Shown piece by piece: positions 1-29,099 of a stretch of 64,000 nucleotides of DNA. Positions within the stretch are counted from its first letter, which is position 1. Every line of letters begins with the position of its first letter. A program made the translations under genes and the position numbers. Source of the DNA: Rhynochetos jubatus (taxonomy: Eukaryota; Chordata; Aves; Eurypygiformes; Rhynochetidae); NCBI GenBank assembly GCA_027574665.1, contig CM050648.1, forward strand, positions 38,016,200-38,080,199, written 5' to 3'. The notes under the pieces are model-generated. The model was not told where the DNA came from. It ran no database searches and was given only the letters and a program-made list of their open reading frames with translations.

Positions 1-1854
1 AATGATGCCAATAATATTAATGTATTAAGCATCATAAAGTATCTATACCAACATTGTATCAGCACAGCTCCAGGTATTCTGAATGCAACGGAGAAATTTA
101 GAAAATCTATTCCATGGTAGCAAGTGTGGTGGTTGTAATTACCTTGTTAATAAAAATGAGTGGCAGAAACTGGTCTAATTAATATTCTGATATTAACTGA
201 AGTTACTCTTTGAAAAAGTAGATCACTACTTCATTTTAAAACTCTTAAATTTTTAGTTTTATTCAAAAGTTACTAACACAAAATAGGTGAGAAAACAAAG
301 TTTGAAGAGTGTGCTGTATTGATTATTTTTAATAGAGGAGGTAAGAATTCTGTCTCAAGAGCTGATAATTCTGCTGAATATAATAATTCTCTAGAAATGG
401 CATGCGATTTATGAATTACATAACTGTGTGTTTGTTTATATCTATTTGTGGCATTTCATGCTAATACAGGAAAATACTAACAGAAGTATTACAAGAACTA
501 CCTGTTAAAAGGCAGCCGGGTGTGGTGGTATTGCGGTGGTCAAATCAGCTGTGTTTTCTATGGTGCCTCTCCTTTCCATCTGGATGATTGTGCACCAGGC
601 AGATCATGACTAATCAGGAAAAGGATTTTCACACCCTTTCTTCTTGCCCCTACTTGTTCAGGCACAGGCACCAACTTTTAGCAGCATCAACTGTGGTGTC
701 TGATGACAGCAAAGAATGTTGCTAGGAGGCCCAAAAAATTCCTTGGCTGTAACTTCCCTCTCCAGTCAGCTGCTGTGGCAGTTTTCAGAGTTGCCATATT
801 ATAATCAGATTTTTTTTGCACTTCAGGATCGTGGCCTGTTGCAGCGTGGTAGGAGTCTTAAGTCAAAGAGCTGCTCTGTGGAGTTTCTTTCCAAGTCAGT
901 GAGGAATTCAGTCTCATCTCTCACCATATCACTGATTTAAAAAAAAAAATCTGTAAATTAATAGGTAATCCAGTAAGATGTTTTATTTTTCTCTGCAGTG
1001 CTAATTCAGCCCTACTCCGTCTTTCCTTAGTTGTTTTAAGCAAAAGAGTTTCAGTATTGTACTATCAGACTGCAGGTAGAAAGAAGTCGTGGGAATTGGG
1101 TTTGACTTTATTTTTAGGATATTCTCCCCGTTTTCTCCTGTTAACTCCAGAAGGATTTAGCTACACAGAACTACATGGCTGAATAATGTTCACCAATACA
1201 AGCAATAGAGAGCACGTGAGAGGAGCCATCCGAGCCTTCATGGTGTTTGAGAAGTTACACTCTTTCTCCTACTATCCGCTAACTTTACTCTCTGGATCTT
1301 AATAATTTGCGATGATCATTGCTTACCTGTTTTGCAGATGATGCGCATACAGGCTATCATTCACAGTGTTGAAGCATTACTGCCATGTGGTATTTTGCTT
1401 AGCTAACTTTTGTTGTTTGGCATTATTTTCTTCTTCTGTCAATCATGTTTTGTGAAGAAGTCCAACATCTTTCAGCAAGTCCAACTTATAATCTGCTGAC
1501 CAGTTCTCTTTTTACAAGATTTTATTAATAGGCTCTTAACCCAGTATTTTATTGGTAGGTTTGAAGAATGCTAGATTTTAAATTCATTACTTTATTTTCA
1601 GGAAGCTGTTGCTTTGTTTGTGGTGTTTTTTGTTTAATAATCACTTCCATTTCATAATGTTGTTCTTACTTGCAACTTCAACTAGTGTTACCAACGTAGA
1701 GTTTGTTAGCATTTAGTTCTTAAGACCCCTTCTGTTACTTCTGAAGGATTATAAACTCAGTGTGTGCATCTTCATCCCAGGGTTCTGTAATCGGCACATG
1801 AATATTCAAGTTTCTGGAAGTATTCTTAATGGTAACTTCTTTCAAGGAAACTCA

Positions 1855-2010
1855 GTTTCCCAGAAAGCCAACCGTATCCTGGGCTGTATCCAGAGAAGTG
1901 TGGCCAGCAGGTCAAGGGAGGGGATTCTCCTCCTTTACTCATTCTAGTGAGACTCCACCTTGGAGTACTGCATCCAGCTCAGGTGTCTACACCAGATTAT
2001 TAAATGCAGG
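1855..2010 (+). repeat. CR1 LINE fragment
   Basis: The sequence runs ATCCTGGGCTG... AGGTCAAGGGAGGGGATTCT... GGAGTACTGCATCCAG, the CR1 segment just after the reverse-transcriptase core. It may belong to the same insertion as 2146-2312, with diverged sequence between. Confidence 0.8.
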
Positions 2011-2145
2011 ATTTGAGTGATGATCAAACTAAGTTTGTTGGGTGGTAGGACTCCTTCTGTATTATCCAGACATCGCGCTTTTATACCTAATCACAGGAAC
2101 TAGCCAGGAGGAATAGCGTAATAAACAAATTTTGGTTTCAACAAA

Positions 2146-2312
2146 AGACTGCCCAGAGAGGTGGGGGAGTCTCCTTCCCTGGAGACTTATCAGAAGCCGC
2201 CTGGCCTTGTTCCTGTGTGATCTGCTCTAGGTGATCCTGCTCTGGCAGGGGAGTTGGACTAGATGATCTCTAGAGGGCCCTTCCAACCCCTGACACTCTG
2301 TGGATCTGTGAG
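2146..2312 (+). repeat. CR1 LINE 3' end
   Basis: It contains TGCCCAGAGAGGTGGGGGAG, GGTTGGACTAGATGATCT-type sequence (here GAGTTGGACTAGATGATCT) and a terminal CTCTGTGGATCTGTGA. This is the CR1 3' UTR and tail. Confidence 0.85.
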
Positions 2313-2942
2313 CAAGACTGCTTCCTGCTGAATGTCAGGATTCTGTCCAACATGGTGGTTGGTAATTGGTTAGCATCAGGACATCAATTAGTAGTTTCTC
2401 TGTTACTATGTGGTTTGTCGGTTATGTCTGTCTGGGACCATGGGCATAAACTCATGTTAGCAGCTAAAAGCTGCCATATTTGGAGAGGAGAGAGCAGCCA
2501 CATAACTTTCTTCCTCAGAAGTAGATTTTTACCTTAAATATGATGATCTGGTTTTGTTCAGTGGATGTACATGTTTCACAGTTGCATAATAAACTGCATA
2601 CGCTTTAATATTGTAGAGTTGAGTACAGAACACTGCATCTGCTTTTCACTCCTGAGGTAACAAGAAGGGAATTTGGTAGTTTACTGTCTGACAACCCATC
2701 ATGTACTCTTTGATTTTCAAGGAAATTACTGCAAAAAGTGATTGCAGTGGTTATGACCACTCTTGCTCTCTGCTGGTTTACAGGTAGATTACAGTTAATG
2801 TGGTTACTTTTAACGTACTTGGTTTTTACATTACTCAAGACATCATAGATAATGCAGTCAGTCTGTCAACACTGCAATGTTGATAAAAGCCAATGCAAAC
2901 CCAAATCTTTCATAGAGGAATTGATAATTGATTGAATAATTG

Positions 2943-3247
2943 ATGGAAGGGGACTTTTTACAAGGGCCTGTAGTGACAGGACAAGGGGTAATGGGTTTAA
3001 ACTGAAAGCGGGGAGATTTAGATTGCACATCAGGAAGAAATTCTTCCCGGAGAGGGTGGTGAGGCACTGGAACAGGTTGCCCAGAGAAGCTGTGGGTGCC
3101 CCATCCCTGGCAGTGTTCCAGGCCAGGCTGGATGAGGCTATGAACAACCTGGTCTAGTGGAGGGTGTCCCTGCCCATGGCAGAGGGGTTGGAACCAGATG
3201 GGCTTTAAGGTCCCTTCCAACCCAAACCATTCTTTGATATGAATCAC
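2943..3247 (+). repeat. CR1 LINE 3' end
   Basis: It contains GCCTGTAGTGACAGGACAAG, GGAGAGGGTGGTGAGGCACT and CCCTTCCAACCCAAACCATT, the 3' end of a young-looking CR1 subfamily shared with several copies in this window. Confidence 0.9.
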
Positions 3248-4337
3248 AGTATAAAAATATTCCCTTTTTCAGGAATAACAATCCAGCAATAAAATTTTAG
3301 GTTTTGTTTTCTTGCTATGGAGAGGTAATCATTAATGTCTACCGGTTTTTATATAGTGTATGTGTGTATATGTATATACATACACACAAGACACTTAAAC
3401 TTTGAGAGGATTTTCTATCATCCATAACAAAAGAATATATAGTGTGCCCCCTAAACAATCAGTGAATGTTCTCCATGATGTTTCCGGTATGTTACAGTGA
3501 GAAAGTGAAGCCAGAATTAATGGAGTGAAGCTAAAGTGAATAATGAAGATAACAGCAAAAGTATTGGGAAGTGTCTTATGCTGATACAACTTAATGCTTT
3601 CAAGCTTCCTCTTTAGGAAAGTGTTGTTGGATATAGTCTGGAAGAACCAGATAAAACCCAAGTACTTTGGTTTTGTGGAGAGTAAATGTGTTTTTCTTTT
3701 TGCTTTTCCTGTTCTTGTCAGAAGCTTTTCAGAATTCTCTCATGCCACTCTAGCCTGAGCATGCTTCCATGGGGAGATTGTGATGTTGCCGACACGTGTG
3801 ACTCTATTTTGTGGCATATAGAGAATCAAATAAGTCACGTTTGTGAGTAAAAAGTCTTAGAAAGAAAGGATTTTTTTAGTTAATCAGTACATTTCTGTAA
3901 CCGTTTAGGAATTACTCAATTTTGGATCAAATCGGTGCTCTCGTACAGTACAGGATTCGCATGGGAAGAAGATGATGTTAGGGGAACTTAGGACTTCATT
4001 AAGACTTCGATAAATGTTTCTTCTCCTTAGTTGTGTATGCAGCCCTTTTAACGGGGAAAGGAAAGAAAGGAGGAGTACAGGTGATAAATTCAATTTTCTT
4101 AAGAGTGCAAACACATGAAGAATTGCAGTTTATCTCCAGTATACAACTTTCAGACTGCTTACATGGAAATTGCAGTTCACAGAACTTCTTAGACACCACT
4201 CCGAGATCTGGCAAAGATACCAGCATCTACTGTTTGCAATGTTGTTTTGAACTTTCCAGTTTTTCCAGTGGTTTGTGAGTGAAAAGGTTAACCTCAGACA
4301 GTGAATTTAGACTTCCCTTGGGTCAGAGGCCAGAAGT

Positions 4338-4360
4338 AAAAAAAAAAAAAAAAAAAAAAA
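4338..4360. repeat. A(23) homopolymer
   Basis: This is an uninterrupted run of 23 A within the PDE7A intron. No processed pseudogene was recognised upstream of it. Confidence 0.9.
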
Positions 4361-6064
4361 GTTCAAATCCAAACTGATTGCCTTAAACAGTTTGGGAAAT
4401 CTTTGTCTAACAGCACCTGATCATGCTTTAGACAATACCACCTAGAGGTTGAGATAAAATGAATGTAGTCCAGATGAAGTTGAATGCCTTTTTTTGTTTC
4501 AAGAAAACAGGGGAATTACCTGGCTGAATGTGGCTTAAGAGTAATTGCCTGTCTTGTTCAACAGTCTGATGTGAAGAAGGGTGAGTTTCACAATGAATAA
4601 TCTTCATGCAAGTTGTTTTCTGTTGTGATTATAGGTTGAATGAAGTATTTGTTTCCCTGTGAAAATACCAGTACTGTGGGGTGAAAATCTTGTGCTCAAG
4701 AGATTTCTCTGAAAGCTGCCTTTCTGTGAAGGATGCATTCTGAAATTGTCACCTAATCATTCACAGTCCAGATTAATCAAAAATTGTTTTTCTCAACATG
4801 AGAGAAATTTTGGCTTTGTTTTAGTGTGGAGAATGCTGTCACACAAGAAGTCACAGAAAATGTTGTAAATCCAGCCTTGGCCAAAAGAAAACAGTGAAGA
4901 TAAACTTGAAGTGAAAAGGGAACTTGACCTGAGCTTGGTTAAGAAAGATTTCAGGCTAAAAGCTTCCAATTAAGAATACAAGACAGCTTTTTTTCCCAGC
5001 TTCTTTTGCTGGCCTAGGTGGTTAGTTTCCCTACAGCTTCTTCTCTTCAAGTTTCTGTAAAACGTGTGTGCTCTGGAGTCTTGCACTGGTCCAGCTCAGT
5101 GTTTTATTGCTGAGCTAAGTTTGACCTTGGGAGAAGACACAGCCACATTCTGGTTTCTTTGCTTTTCTGTTGAACCTCTCCCATGTGTTCCTTCTCCAGG
5201 TAGTTTATTTTGAAAGACTTTTTTTTTTAAATGCTTTTACTGGACAATTTAGCATAAGACGTGATAATTCTATTGCTTCCATCTCTACTCCCAGTTTGAC
5301 TTCTCTATTGACAGTCATGCAGACTCTTAAAGGATATTCTTCTTTCTCTGTCAACCACGGTTTTAATTATGAATTAATTTCTGGGGCTGAAAAATAGCCA
5401 CAAAGGATTAATTGATGGTTCTGTCATCCCATTGCTGTAGAACTGAAGAAATCTAGAACACCAAAGAACAGTGATTTCTTGGAAGACAGCAAGAAAAAGA
5501 TCTGGCGATGCTCTGGAATATATTACTCTTCTTTTGGGAAAAGAGTTGAAGCATTATGTGTCATGTAATTGTTCTTCAGTGGTATCAGTATCTTGATAAC
5601 ACAGCGTACACTGTTTTTGTGAGGGATGTATGTGTATTCTGATGATGATCCTCTCAGTATTTTGGTTCAGTGGTGTTTGTTAGCGCACACCAGGCTGTGG
5701 TGAGCTACAGATTGGCCTTGCCCAGGGCATGGGTTTAGTTAAAAAAAGAAAGTTTAAAACTGCAGGATTGCTGGAGCTAAGGTTCCCTAAATTGGTAGGG
5801 AAAGACTATGCCTTGTATGTACTGTTTCCTAGTCCTAAGATAATTGCAGTTCAGTGCAGGAATGGCATTGTTCAATTGACTGAATTTTGCATTCATCCTG
5901 GGGTGTTCACAGCCTTTAGGTACCTTTTCACAGTGTTTTCTTCACAGTTCTGTTGCTGTATTATACAAAGGCTTACAGTGCCATTGGAAAATGGGCATTT
6001 AATTCATTCTGAAGTGGTCTAATCCGGGCGCTTTGAGTGGATTCTCTCGATTAAGCTCTGCTTT

Positions 6065-6150
6065 GAGGAGAGGATTGGACCAAAGCACTAGCAGTAATCT
6101 GATCTGTCTCTTCCAACCTAAATTACTCTACTATTCCGTGGCTCTGTAGT
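6065..6150 (+). repeat. Degenerate CR1 3' tail
   Basis: TCTCTTCCAACCTAAATTAC followed by CTATTCCGTGGCTCTGTAG is a diverged CR1 terminus. Confidence 0.6.
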
Positions 6151-9014
6151 TTGCTAAGGCAGGATTTCTTTCTGCAGGATCCTTCAGGACAGGAGTTGTC
6201 TTTGGTGGAGGTGATGCCTCGCAGCTGCCCTCCGTGAGGGGGGATCTGTTGAAAACTACTGGAGTTTTTACTGCAGTTGCGGTACTACCAGCGTCGCTTA
6301 AAACTTAACAGATTTTTCTGACTCCGCTCAGAAGACACTTGCAAAGCCATGTTTATTTAACTTAACCCACAGTGTATTTATTATTATTTGTAGTTATTAC
6401 TTGGTTAAAAAAGTATGAATGTGTATATAAACATACATATATGATATATTAAAAACAAGAGTCTGGCTTAATTCTTTTAAGCAGAAGGGGGGGGTATAGT
6501 GCCTTAGAGTGATGCTGAGCAGGGCTTCAGGGTGGTTCTGAGGGAGACAGTGTCTCTAATACAGTAATTTAGACACCAGTAGGCTTTTGTATGTAACCTT
6601 AAAATCCTGGCTCAAGTGCTGTCTTTCAAACAAAAATCATAGTTTACTATATGATTTCAGTGCTGAATGTCTTAAAAGTGCTTTAAAAGGCAAATAATGT
6701 GTGAAAAATGTAACAAAGAGCTAGGTAACAGGACTTAATTGTTTTTTAAATGTGCATGGATCTAATAGATTGCTTTTCTCAATGGTTTGAGGGGAATAGA
6801 TGTGAAACTGGAAGGCTTATGGGTCCCTCTAGTGGTGTGAAATGCTGGATAATGCTTTCAAATTATTCCTAAATAGAAAATGATTTGTAACCTGGAAGTC
6901 CTTAGAAATATGCTTATAACTGGCACGTGAAATCGAATATTTCTTTCAAATGTAGATATTTACGAGTAGTGGAAACTTTTAGATATTATGTCATTTTTTG
7001 GTGATAGTATCTGCTGTGTAAAAACTGGTAAATGTGTAGTTGGGTTTAATGTGGAAAAATGGTGAAGGATTACTTCCGTGAAAAAAAGAGATTTTCCTGA
7101 TTTTTTTTTTTTTTTTTGAAAAAACCTTGTGTGGTGGACACATGCACCTAAAACCTCAGGTTTCATCTTCAAACATAAGAAAGATCCATCCTTTCAAATA
7201 TATATGGTTTTTTATATTCCTTTTATTATTAGTGGCAGTGCTACCAAGATCCTCAGTGAAGCTTTTTTCATTGGTAATACCAAAATTCGGTTATTTGTAT
7301 CATGGATAATTTCCTGGTTACCTTTTGGGCTATAGCAGGGAAGAAGTGGAGGTAGAGTTCTTAGAGTGGATAAGCCTTGTTTTGACCAGGGCCCCATCAA
7401 AAGCTGTGAGGAGGGAGTCTTTACCTTTGCATTAAAAGGAAATTGAAGGAGTTGCTAGGATTTAAGGTTTCTGTTCATAAAAATAAATCCAAACCACAAT
7501 TGCCATTTTTCGTTTTGTTGTCTGTCCTTATATGAAATTGCAGAAGTTCTGAGCATCAATATATCAGTATGTTACGATTTTGTAAGTGATGTTCACTTAT
7601 GTTTTCTCTATTCTGTATTTTTATTTCAGCTTGAGAAAAATAAATATTTAATACCTCTGAAATGTGATAAAACTTTTTTTAGGGTTTCATGAAGTACAGC
7701 GCTTAAAATATTTGGAGTGGGAAGAGTTTAAAATAAGTGTCTTGGAATACAGATGAAATCTGTGACATGAAGACAACTTGCATTGTTTTATTTTCTTGCT
7801 GTATATGTATAATGTTAGCAAAGTAAACAGACAATCCTTTTTATTTTAGAGAAAGGCATTTTTTTATTACAGCAGCATCTCACTTAGGATGATTAATAAC
7901 TGGAGTATAATCATTTTATTTAATAAGTTGGAAGTAAAAAATACTCTGGGGGATATTCTGACTTCAGGTAGGGCATGAGGAGTTAAGAGTGAGGTAGGAG
8001 GGCTGCTGTTGCCTGGCACAGGTTGTCTGCTGGCTCCCTGCATCGAAGGCACTTGTGAGTGCTGCAGCTTCCTTCTTAACAGGCCCAGCATCCTGACTTT
8101 GCTTTCATTCCCTCTCAGTTCTCAAGGCTGAAAATGTCATCTACATTTATTTATTTTCTCATTCTAATTTGTCCTTAAACTGCCCTTATCTCAAGAGCAA
8201 ACGGCCACTGTTGGATGTTAGAAAGGCCTTTAGCACCCTGAAAGCTCCAAATGAAATGAAGGACTTGTGGGCTGGGAGAGGAGGGATGTTTTTGCAGGTT
8301 GCTTTTTCTTGAGCAAATGTCATGCCCTTTTCACTCTTCACCTTCTTCTTTCCATTATAAGTACATTACTGAGCCTTGCTGTGGTAGGGTCTCTGGAATT
8401 AGCATCTCGTTTGGTGACTCACGGTAGAGGAGAGTAGGCTGGCGTTCTCTTATTAATCATGCGTACGAAGAGAAGGAGTTTTCTGCTTGTGCCAGGAGGG
8501 AAATACCAAGTTTCCATTGCACAACTGTGTCATTCGGTTCACCGATCCTTCCCGGGAACTTGTCTTTGCTGGTCTGCCAGAAAAATGAAGTGGTTGATTT
8601 TTGCATCCTTCGTGATAATTCATCTGTGAGGAAAGGGAAGCTGCAAGCATGGATGCTGTCAGCGTTCCTGCAGCTGAACAACCTAGCTTTTTTTTTTTTT
8701 TCTCCCCCCCCCTCTAAGCTTGGTTTTTTCCTTTTTCAGCCTCCTTTTTAAATTAATTACCTGTCAAACCTCCACATCTGACTCACCTGTTCTGATTTGT
8801 CCCATAGCAAATGTTTAGCTGTTAAAAAGAGAGTAATTTACTTACAGGGTTGGTGTAGTCCCCCTGAATTCGGTGCTCTGGAACTGCAGAGGGCTGGGAC
8901 GGCTCAAAATCTCTTTTCTCTTTTGGGAATTATTTTAATAATTGCAGATGTCAGTGATAGGATGTTTGGTGACGGTGTCATTACCTAACTGGGGCTACTC
9001 ATATGGAATAAACA

Positions 9015-9345
9015 GTCGTTCAAAGGGAAGTGCACAGCCCTGTCCCTGCGGAGGACCAACCCCAGGCGCTGGAACGTGCTGGGGGCTGTCTGGCTGGAAA
9101 GCGGCTTGGCAGAGAAGGACCTGGGGGTCGTGGTGGGCACCAAGTTGAACGTGAACCAGCCACGTGCCCCTGTGGTATCCTGGGCTGCGTTAGGAATGTT
9201 GTCAGCAGGTCCGGGGAGGTGATGCTGCCCGTCGGTTCAGCACTGGTCAGGCCACATCTGGAGTCCTGTGTCCAGGTCTGGGCTCTGGAGTACGCAAGAG
9301 GTATGGACGTGCTAGGCAGAGGCCAGTAAAGGGTCAAGAAGATTT
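9015..9345 (+). repeat. CR1 LINE internal fragment
   Basis: GGACCAACCCCAGGCGCTGG, GAGAAGGACCTGGGGGTCGT and GGCCACATCTGGAGTCCTGT match the CR1 region downstream of the reverse transcriptase. The 3' tail is absent. Confidence 0.85.
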
Positions 9346-10082
9346 AGGGAGTTAACAGCAGGATGCAAAGTAAAGAGTAGTGACTGTTCAGCTTCACAGA
9401 AAAATGATTCATTTGCCTCCCATCAAATTTGTACACTCATCATCATCAAAAAGACTGAATCAAAAGCACGTGCAACCCCTCCAGGTGACTTCTGAACATA
9501 AATACAAGCTGAATGCAGGCCTGTGCTGTCAAATACCACATTTCCCTGTTCTGTTGTGGGCTTTGCTGAGAAAAGCTCTTGGTTTATTACCTACATCATG
9601 CTGTTGCGCTGAAGATTAGCAGGTGGCATCTGTGACAGACTTACTGTAGCATGACAGCGTTAGGTTTTTATTAACTATAGATCTGTAAAAGAGGACTTAT
9701 GATCAAGAAAACTACATGTTCTTCCAGAAGAGTACTGATTTCTCCTTCTTAAATATTTTGTTTTACGGAGATTTAGTGAAGGTCCTAGATGTTGTTACTT
9801 TTTGGACATTTTAGATCATTTCATGACCTAAATATTTTCCATTTTATATTAATTTATTCAAAACCTAATGACTTCTGTTTTGAAATTTGGATTTTAAGGG
9901 ACTGGATCAAGATTCAGGTGGGAAAAACTTCTTACACTCTCTTACCAGGAGCAGCTGCGTTGCTGCCTGCATCTCTGTCATGCAGGCTGGCAGCGCTCAG
10001 AGTGTAACCTCGTGTTTATCACGATTTCTAACAACATCTGTTGAGTGATGCAGCATGACAGAATCTAGTTATTTGCTTGCTG

Positions 10083-10475
10083 TACATGCGAAAGGCTGAG
10101 AGAGCTGGGGCTGTTCAGCTTGGAGAAGAGGAGGCTGAGGGGGATCTTATCAATGCTTATCAATATCTAAAGGGTGGGTGTGAGGAGGATGGGGCCAGGC
10201 TCTCCTCAGTGGTGTCCAGTGACAGGACTAGGGGCAGTGGCCGTAAACTGGAAAACAGAAGGTTCAACCTGAACGTGAGGAAACCCTTCTTCCCTGTGAG
10301 GGTGAGAGAGCTCTGGGACAGGCTGCCCAGACAGTTGGGGGAGTCTCCTTCCCTGGAGACTTTCAGAAGCCGCCTGGCCTTGTTCCTGTGTGATCTGCTC
10401 CAGGTGACCCTGCTCTGGCAGGGGGGGTTGGACTAGATGATCTCTAGAGGTCCCTACCACTCTGTGAATCTGTGG
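10083..10475 (+). repeat. CR1 LINE 3' end
   Basis: It starts in AAAGGCTGAGAGAGCTGGGG and ends in GGTTGGACTAGATGATCTCT and CTCTGTGAATCTGTG. It is the same subtype as 2146-2312. Confidence 0.9.
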
Positions 10476-12128
10476 GAGTTGCTTTATAAGCAGCCTTTAT
10501 CATATATAGTACACCTGCTTATGTAACTGGGACATATATAGACACACAGAGTGTCTCCAGAGGAGGTGTCCTTGGCCTTAATTATGATGACTTGAAGATA
10601 TTTCATGTGAAGTCATCTGTGTTAGCCCTTTGAAACTGGTGGGAACTACAGTATCTTGAAGTGTTTTAGGCATGTCTGAAAGAATATTCTGGTTTTGTCA
10701 GCTTTCTCTCTGCTAGCACAGGCCGTTGGTGTGAAATTCTGCTGCATCTGATTAGATCTTGTATGTCCATGCAGTTGTCCATCCTGTTCAGAGGTGTTTT
10801 ATTAGCCTAGGTTGGAAATCAATGTATTAATGAGTTAACGGAGAACAGAAAGTGTGTTGGAACTTCTGCAGGGAGAAGGATTTATGTGGAGAAAGATTTA
10901 TCTTAGGTAAAATTAAACTGCTTTCACTAGAAATCACTGAGCTTGCTCACAAGGCCACACCTTCCCCTCTGCAATATTTTTGACCGACTTTAGCAACAAA
11001 AATCATAACTACTTGCTTCACCAGTTTCTAATATGCCTTGTTCTTGGAAGGGTAAAGGGTCTATACCATGAAGTTGGCTCATGTTGGTTTTGAGGATCTG
11101 CATTTTTTGGGAAAGAGCGTGTGCATTGACTTCCTTCCTTAATACCTTTTTATTCTTTAAGCGTAAATCATTTTGGGCAGAATGGGGGAACGTGAAGATT
11201 ACTGTCTGTCTGTTGGTTATATAAAACTGCTCTTGGAGGTGCTGAAAAGAAAGTAAAGGCCAAGCTTGGCCTTAAATATTTCAGAATGAGAACATCTGGC
11301 CTGTTGCAAACAAACCGCAGCTACGCGTGGTCTGATCTTCGCGCTGCTAAACACTTCAGGCATATCAAGTGGAATTGAACGTAAGCTAGCATCAGTCATT
11401 TGAACAGGTAAAGCAGTTAACCTAATTAGGAGTACAGCAAAATATTTGGATTAATCTTTGGCGACAGCCTTAAACAATTTGCTGCAGTGTTTTCACTGTA
11501 CCGGGAAAAGGAGTTCCATAGGCTGTGGAAGCAGATGTGGCCCTTGTTTGGCAGGGGAGAGGTTCTGAGCGTAGTTATCTGCAAAAGTACCAGCATCACT
11601 TGAGCGTGTTTAAACCTTTGTCAGTAAAGTTAGGAGAATTTCTGAGCTCTAACATCTGTGTAAAAGTTATCTGTACATGCTCAAAGCCTACTCGTGTGCC
11701 AGCTCACCGTGACGGGGGTTCTCTTACTGGCGTACGCATCTTGCGTGATTTGCTGGGGACACGGAGTGGATGTGTGTACGCGAGGGCAGTTTTCCAAAAA
11801 GTTGGTGTTTGGAATGCTGTGTGTTTTTACACGATTTCCATAATACTTCTGTGCTTGCAATAACAGAGTTCCTTAAAAGGCTAAGTTTCAGCTGTGCTTT
11901 ACGTGCTTGTTTTTCTTCACAGGATGCTTACGTAGAAACTTTCCCAAGCCATGGCTCTGTACTTCCCGTTAATAAAAAAATCTCTGTGGCTGAAACATTT
12001 GATATCCCAATTTGGAAAAAAAAAAAAATTTGTGGCGCCTTTGTTGTACCAAACTTTCCTGAACAGTCTTTATTGTTTTTTGTAAAGGCTTATTAGAGAG
12101 AGTGTTTATTTTCTTGTTTTTTTTGTAG

Positions 12129-27413
<15,285 letters not shown>

Positions 27414-28182
27414 CCTCAACCTTCCTGACAAAACTGCCTCTTCTCTCGGTATCCGCACGGTTGGATTAACCCGCCTGCCCAAGGTTTTGGTAAAATGGTA
27501 AAACGATGCCAGCATTATTTATTTCCAAGTTTTCCTTTGACAACAGACCATTTGAACCAGGATTTTTTTTTTTAACCTGCGAGATCTGAACATAGAGCAA
27601 TATGCATACGCCTCAGTTGGTTTTCGTTGGGAACCCTGAATATGCAAAGCACAGCGGTGACTGAGCCTCGAAGGAACGGCAGGAAAGCTTCGGCGCGCCG
27701 CACGGTTTTGGCTCCTTTGGTGAAATCTGGGATACGGTCTTCAAACCTAAGGCTTGAGATGGATTGTTCCACCTTCTCGGAGTTTAGCGAGACTTGCGTA
27801 AATGTGTTCAAAGCGTAACCTTCCACTCAGTCCCTGTTTTAATACGGAAATGTGAAGTGCCCATCCTCTGCTGCCTCTGGCAAGACTTGATGTTTACAAA
27901 TGTACTCTGAAACCGTTGGTTCTAGACTTAAACCTTTGCGCATGGCTGTGAAGGAACCACTAACCTGGGGGTTGTTTGGGGGGGGTGTTCTTTTTTTTTT
28001 TTAAAAAAGATAAAATCGGAGACTGCAGCTCTTTGTTTCTTTGGATGCCAGAAAAGCCTCCCATTTGCCATAATTTTGTTGTGCACTGGGAACTGAGCAT
28101 TCATCATAGAGCACAGCCAAGCTTTACTCCAGTGCTGTATGGGAATGCAATTTTTTTAACGGCGGAAAACACTTCTGAATTT

Positions 28183-28229
28183 GGGAAGGGCGGGGGTGGG
28201 GCGGGAGTTGGGGGGGGGGGCGGGGGGGG
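28183..28229 (+). promoter_or_regulatory. G-quadruplex-forming tract in PDE7A 3' UTR
   Basis: Seven G runs of at least three, with loops of 1-4 nt, lie on the transcribed-sense strand, including runs of 11 and 7 Gs. This is well above the minimum for an intramolecular quadruplex. Assembly errors in the long G runs are possible. Confidence 0.6.
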
Positions 28230-28369
28230 AAGCGTGTCCGAACTGCATTGCGACTCTGCAGTGGGAACATCGCATGTTGTTTTCCACTATTGTACACTTG
28301 AACTGCACATGCAAGAAAAAGGTGGAATGTCTAAACACCATAATCAGCTCAGGGTATCTGCCAATCCGA

Positions 28370-28375
28370 AATAAA
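28370..28375 (+). terminator. PDE7A: Candidate PDE7A poly(A) signal
   Basis: This is an AATAAA hexamer about 0.96 kb after the stop codon, with GT-rich sequence following. Usage is unproven. Confidence 0.35.
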
Positions 28376-29093
28376 GTGGGATGGGAAGCGTGTCCTTCAG
28401 AACAAGGGTACAAATGCCCCTTTCGCTGCAGCGTGTGTGTACGTGTGGGTGTGTGAGTGTCTCTGGGGCGGGAGGGCGGGGAGGGCACCCGGGAAGGGTT
28501 TGAACGGCAACATTTTTATTTTCTTCTTTTTTTTTGTTTTCAGTTTGTGTTTTTTTTTTTTAATTTATTCTTTCAGAATGTGACAATTTCATGAACAGCC
28601 ACATCGGGGAGGAAACTGTAACAAATTGCTACAGATGCCTTAAACTATGCACAAAGCTAAGTGACCAAATTTGTTTTTGATTTGAAAAATAATAATAATA
28701 ATAATAAAAAAAACAAAACAAAAGTGCATTGTTTACGTATTCCTCCCTCTACTGAAACATCACCCACTTGATGGGTTTTTGATGGGAAAAGGAGAAAATG
28801 TTTTTTAGGACAAAATTCAAGGACTAATTTTAAACTTAAAACATTCCATTTTTGTAATTTGTTTGACATCGTTTTAAGTACAGCAAGCACAACTGTAACC
28901 TGGTTTGAGAAACTGGTGCTTTCTTTTAGTTCATTTGTATTTCCCTGTTTATTATTGTAAAAGACTGTTTATTAATTCTGTTTACAGTTTGTTGCAACAG
29001 CCATTTTTTGGGAGAGAGCTTCAGCGTAAAGCCATTTGTAAAGGCTTTGCCATATTCATTTTAATATGTGCCTGTTGCTGTTAACTTTTAATT

Positions 29094-29099
29094 AATAAA
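29094..29099 (+). terminator. PDE7A: Candidate PDE7A poly(A) signal
   Basis: This AATAAA is followed immediately by an A run. It could be a real signal or only a site of internal oligo-dT priming in cDNA data. Confidence 0.4.

Larger units (their letters stand above)
1..12128 (+). other. PDE7A: PDE7A upstream intron (partial)
   Basis: This stretch has no exon I can recognise. I looked for the PDE7A N-terminal segment that should precede the [11 protein letters not shown] exon and did not find it, so this is read as intron. It contains CR1 pieces (1855-2010, 2146-2312, 2943-3247, 6065-6150, 9015-9345, 10083-10475), a 23-base A run at 4338-4360, a T run at 7101-7117 and a TG/TA/CA-rich stretch at 3352-3388. 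Short ORFs here are not supported by splice sites or similarity. Confidence 0.75.

Noticed and set aside
11936-12096. Possible extra PDE7A exon after TTTTTCTTCACAG
   Set aside because: The acceptor looks good but there is no convincing donor, and the peptide does not match the PDE7A segment expected there.
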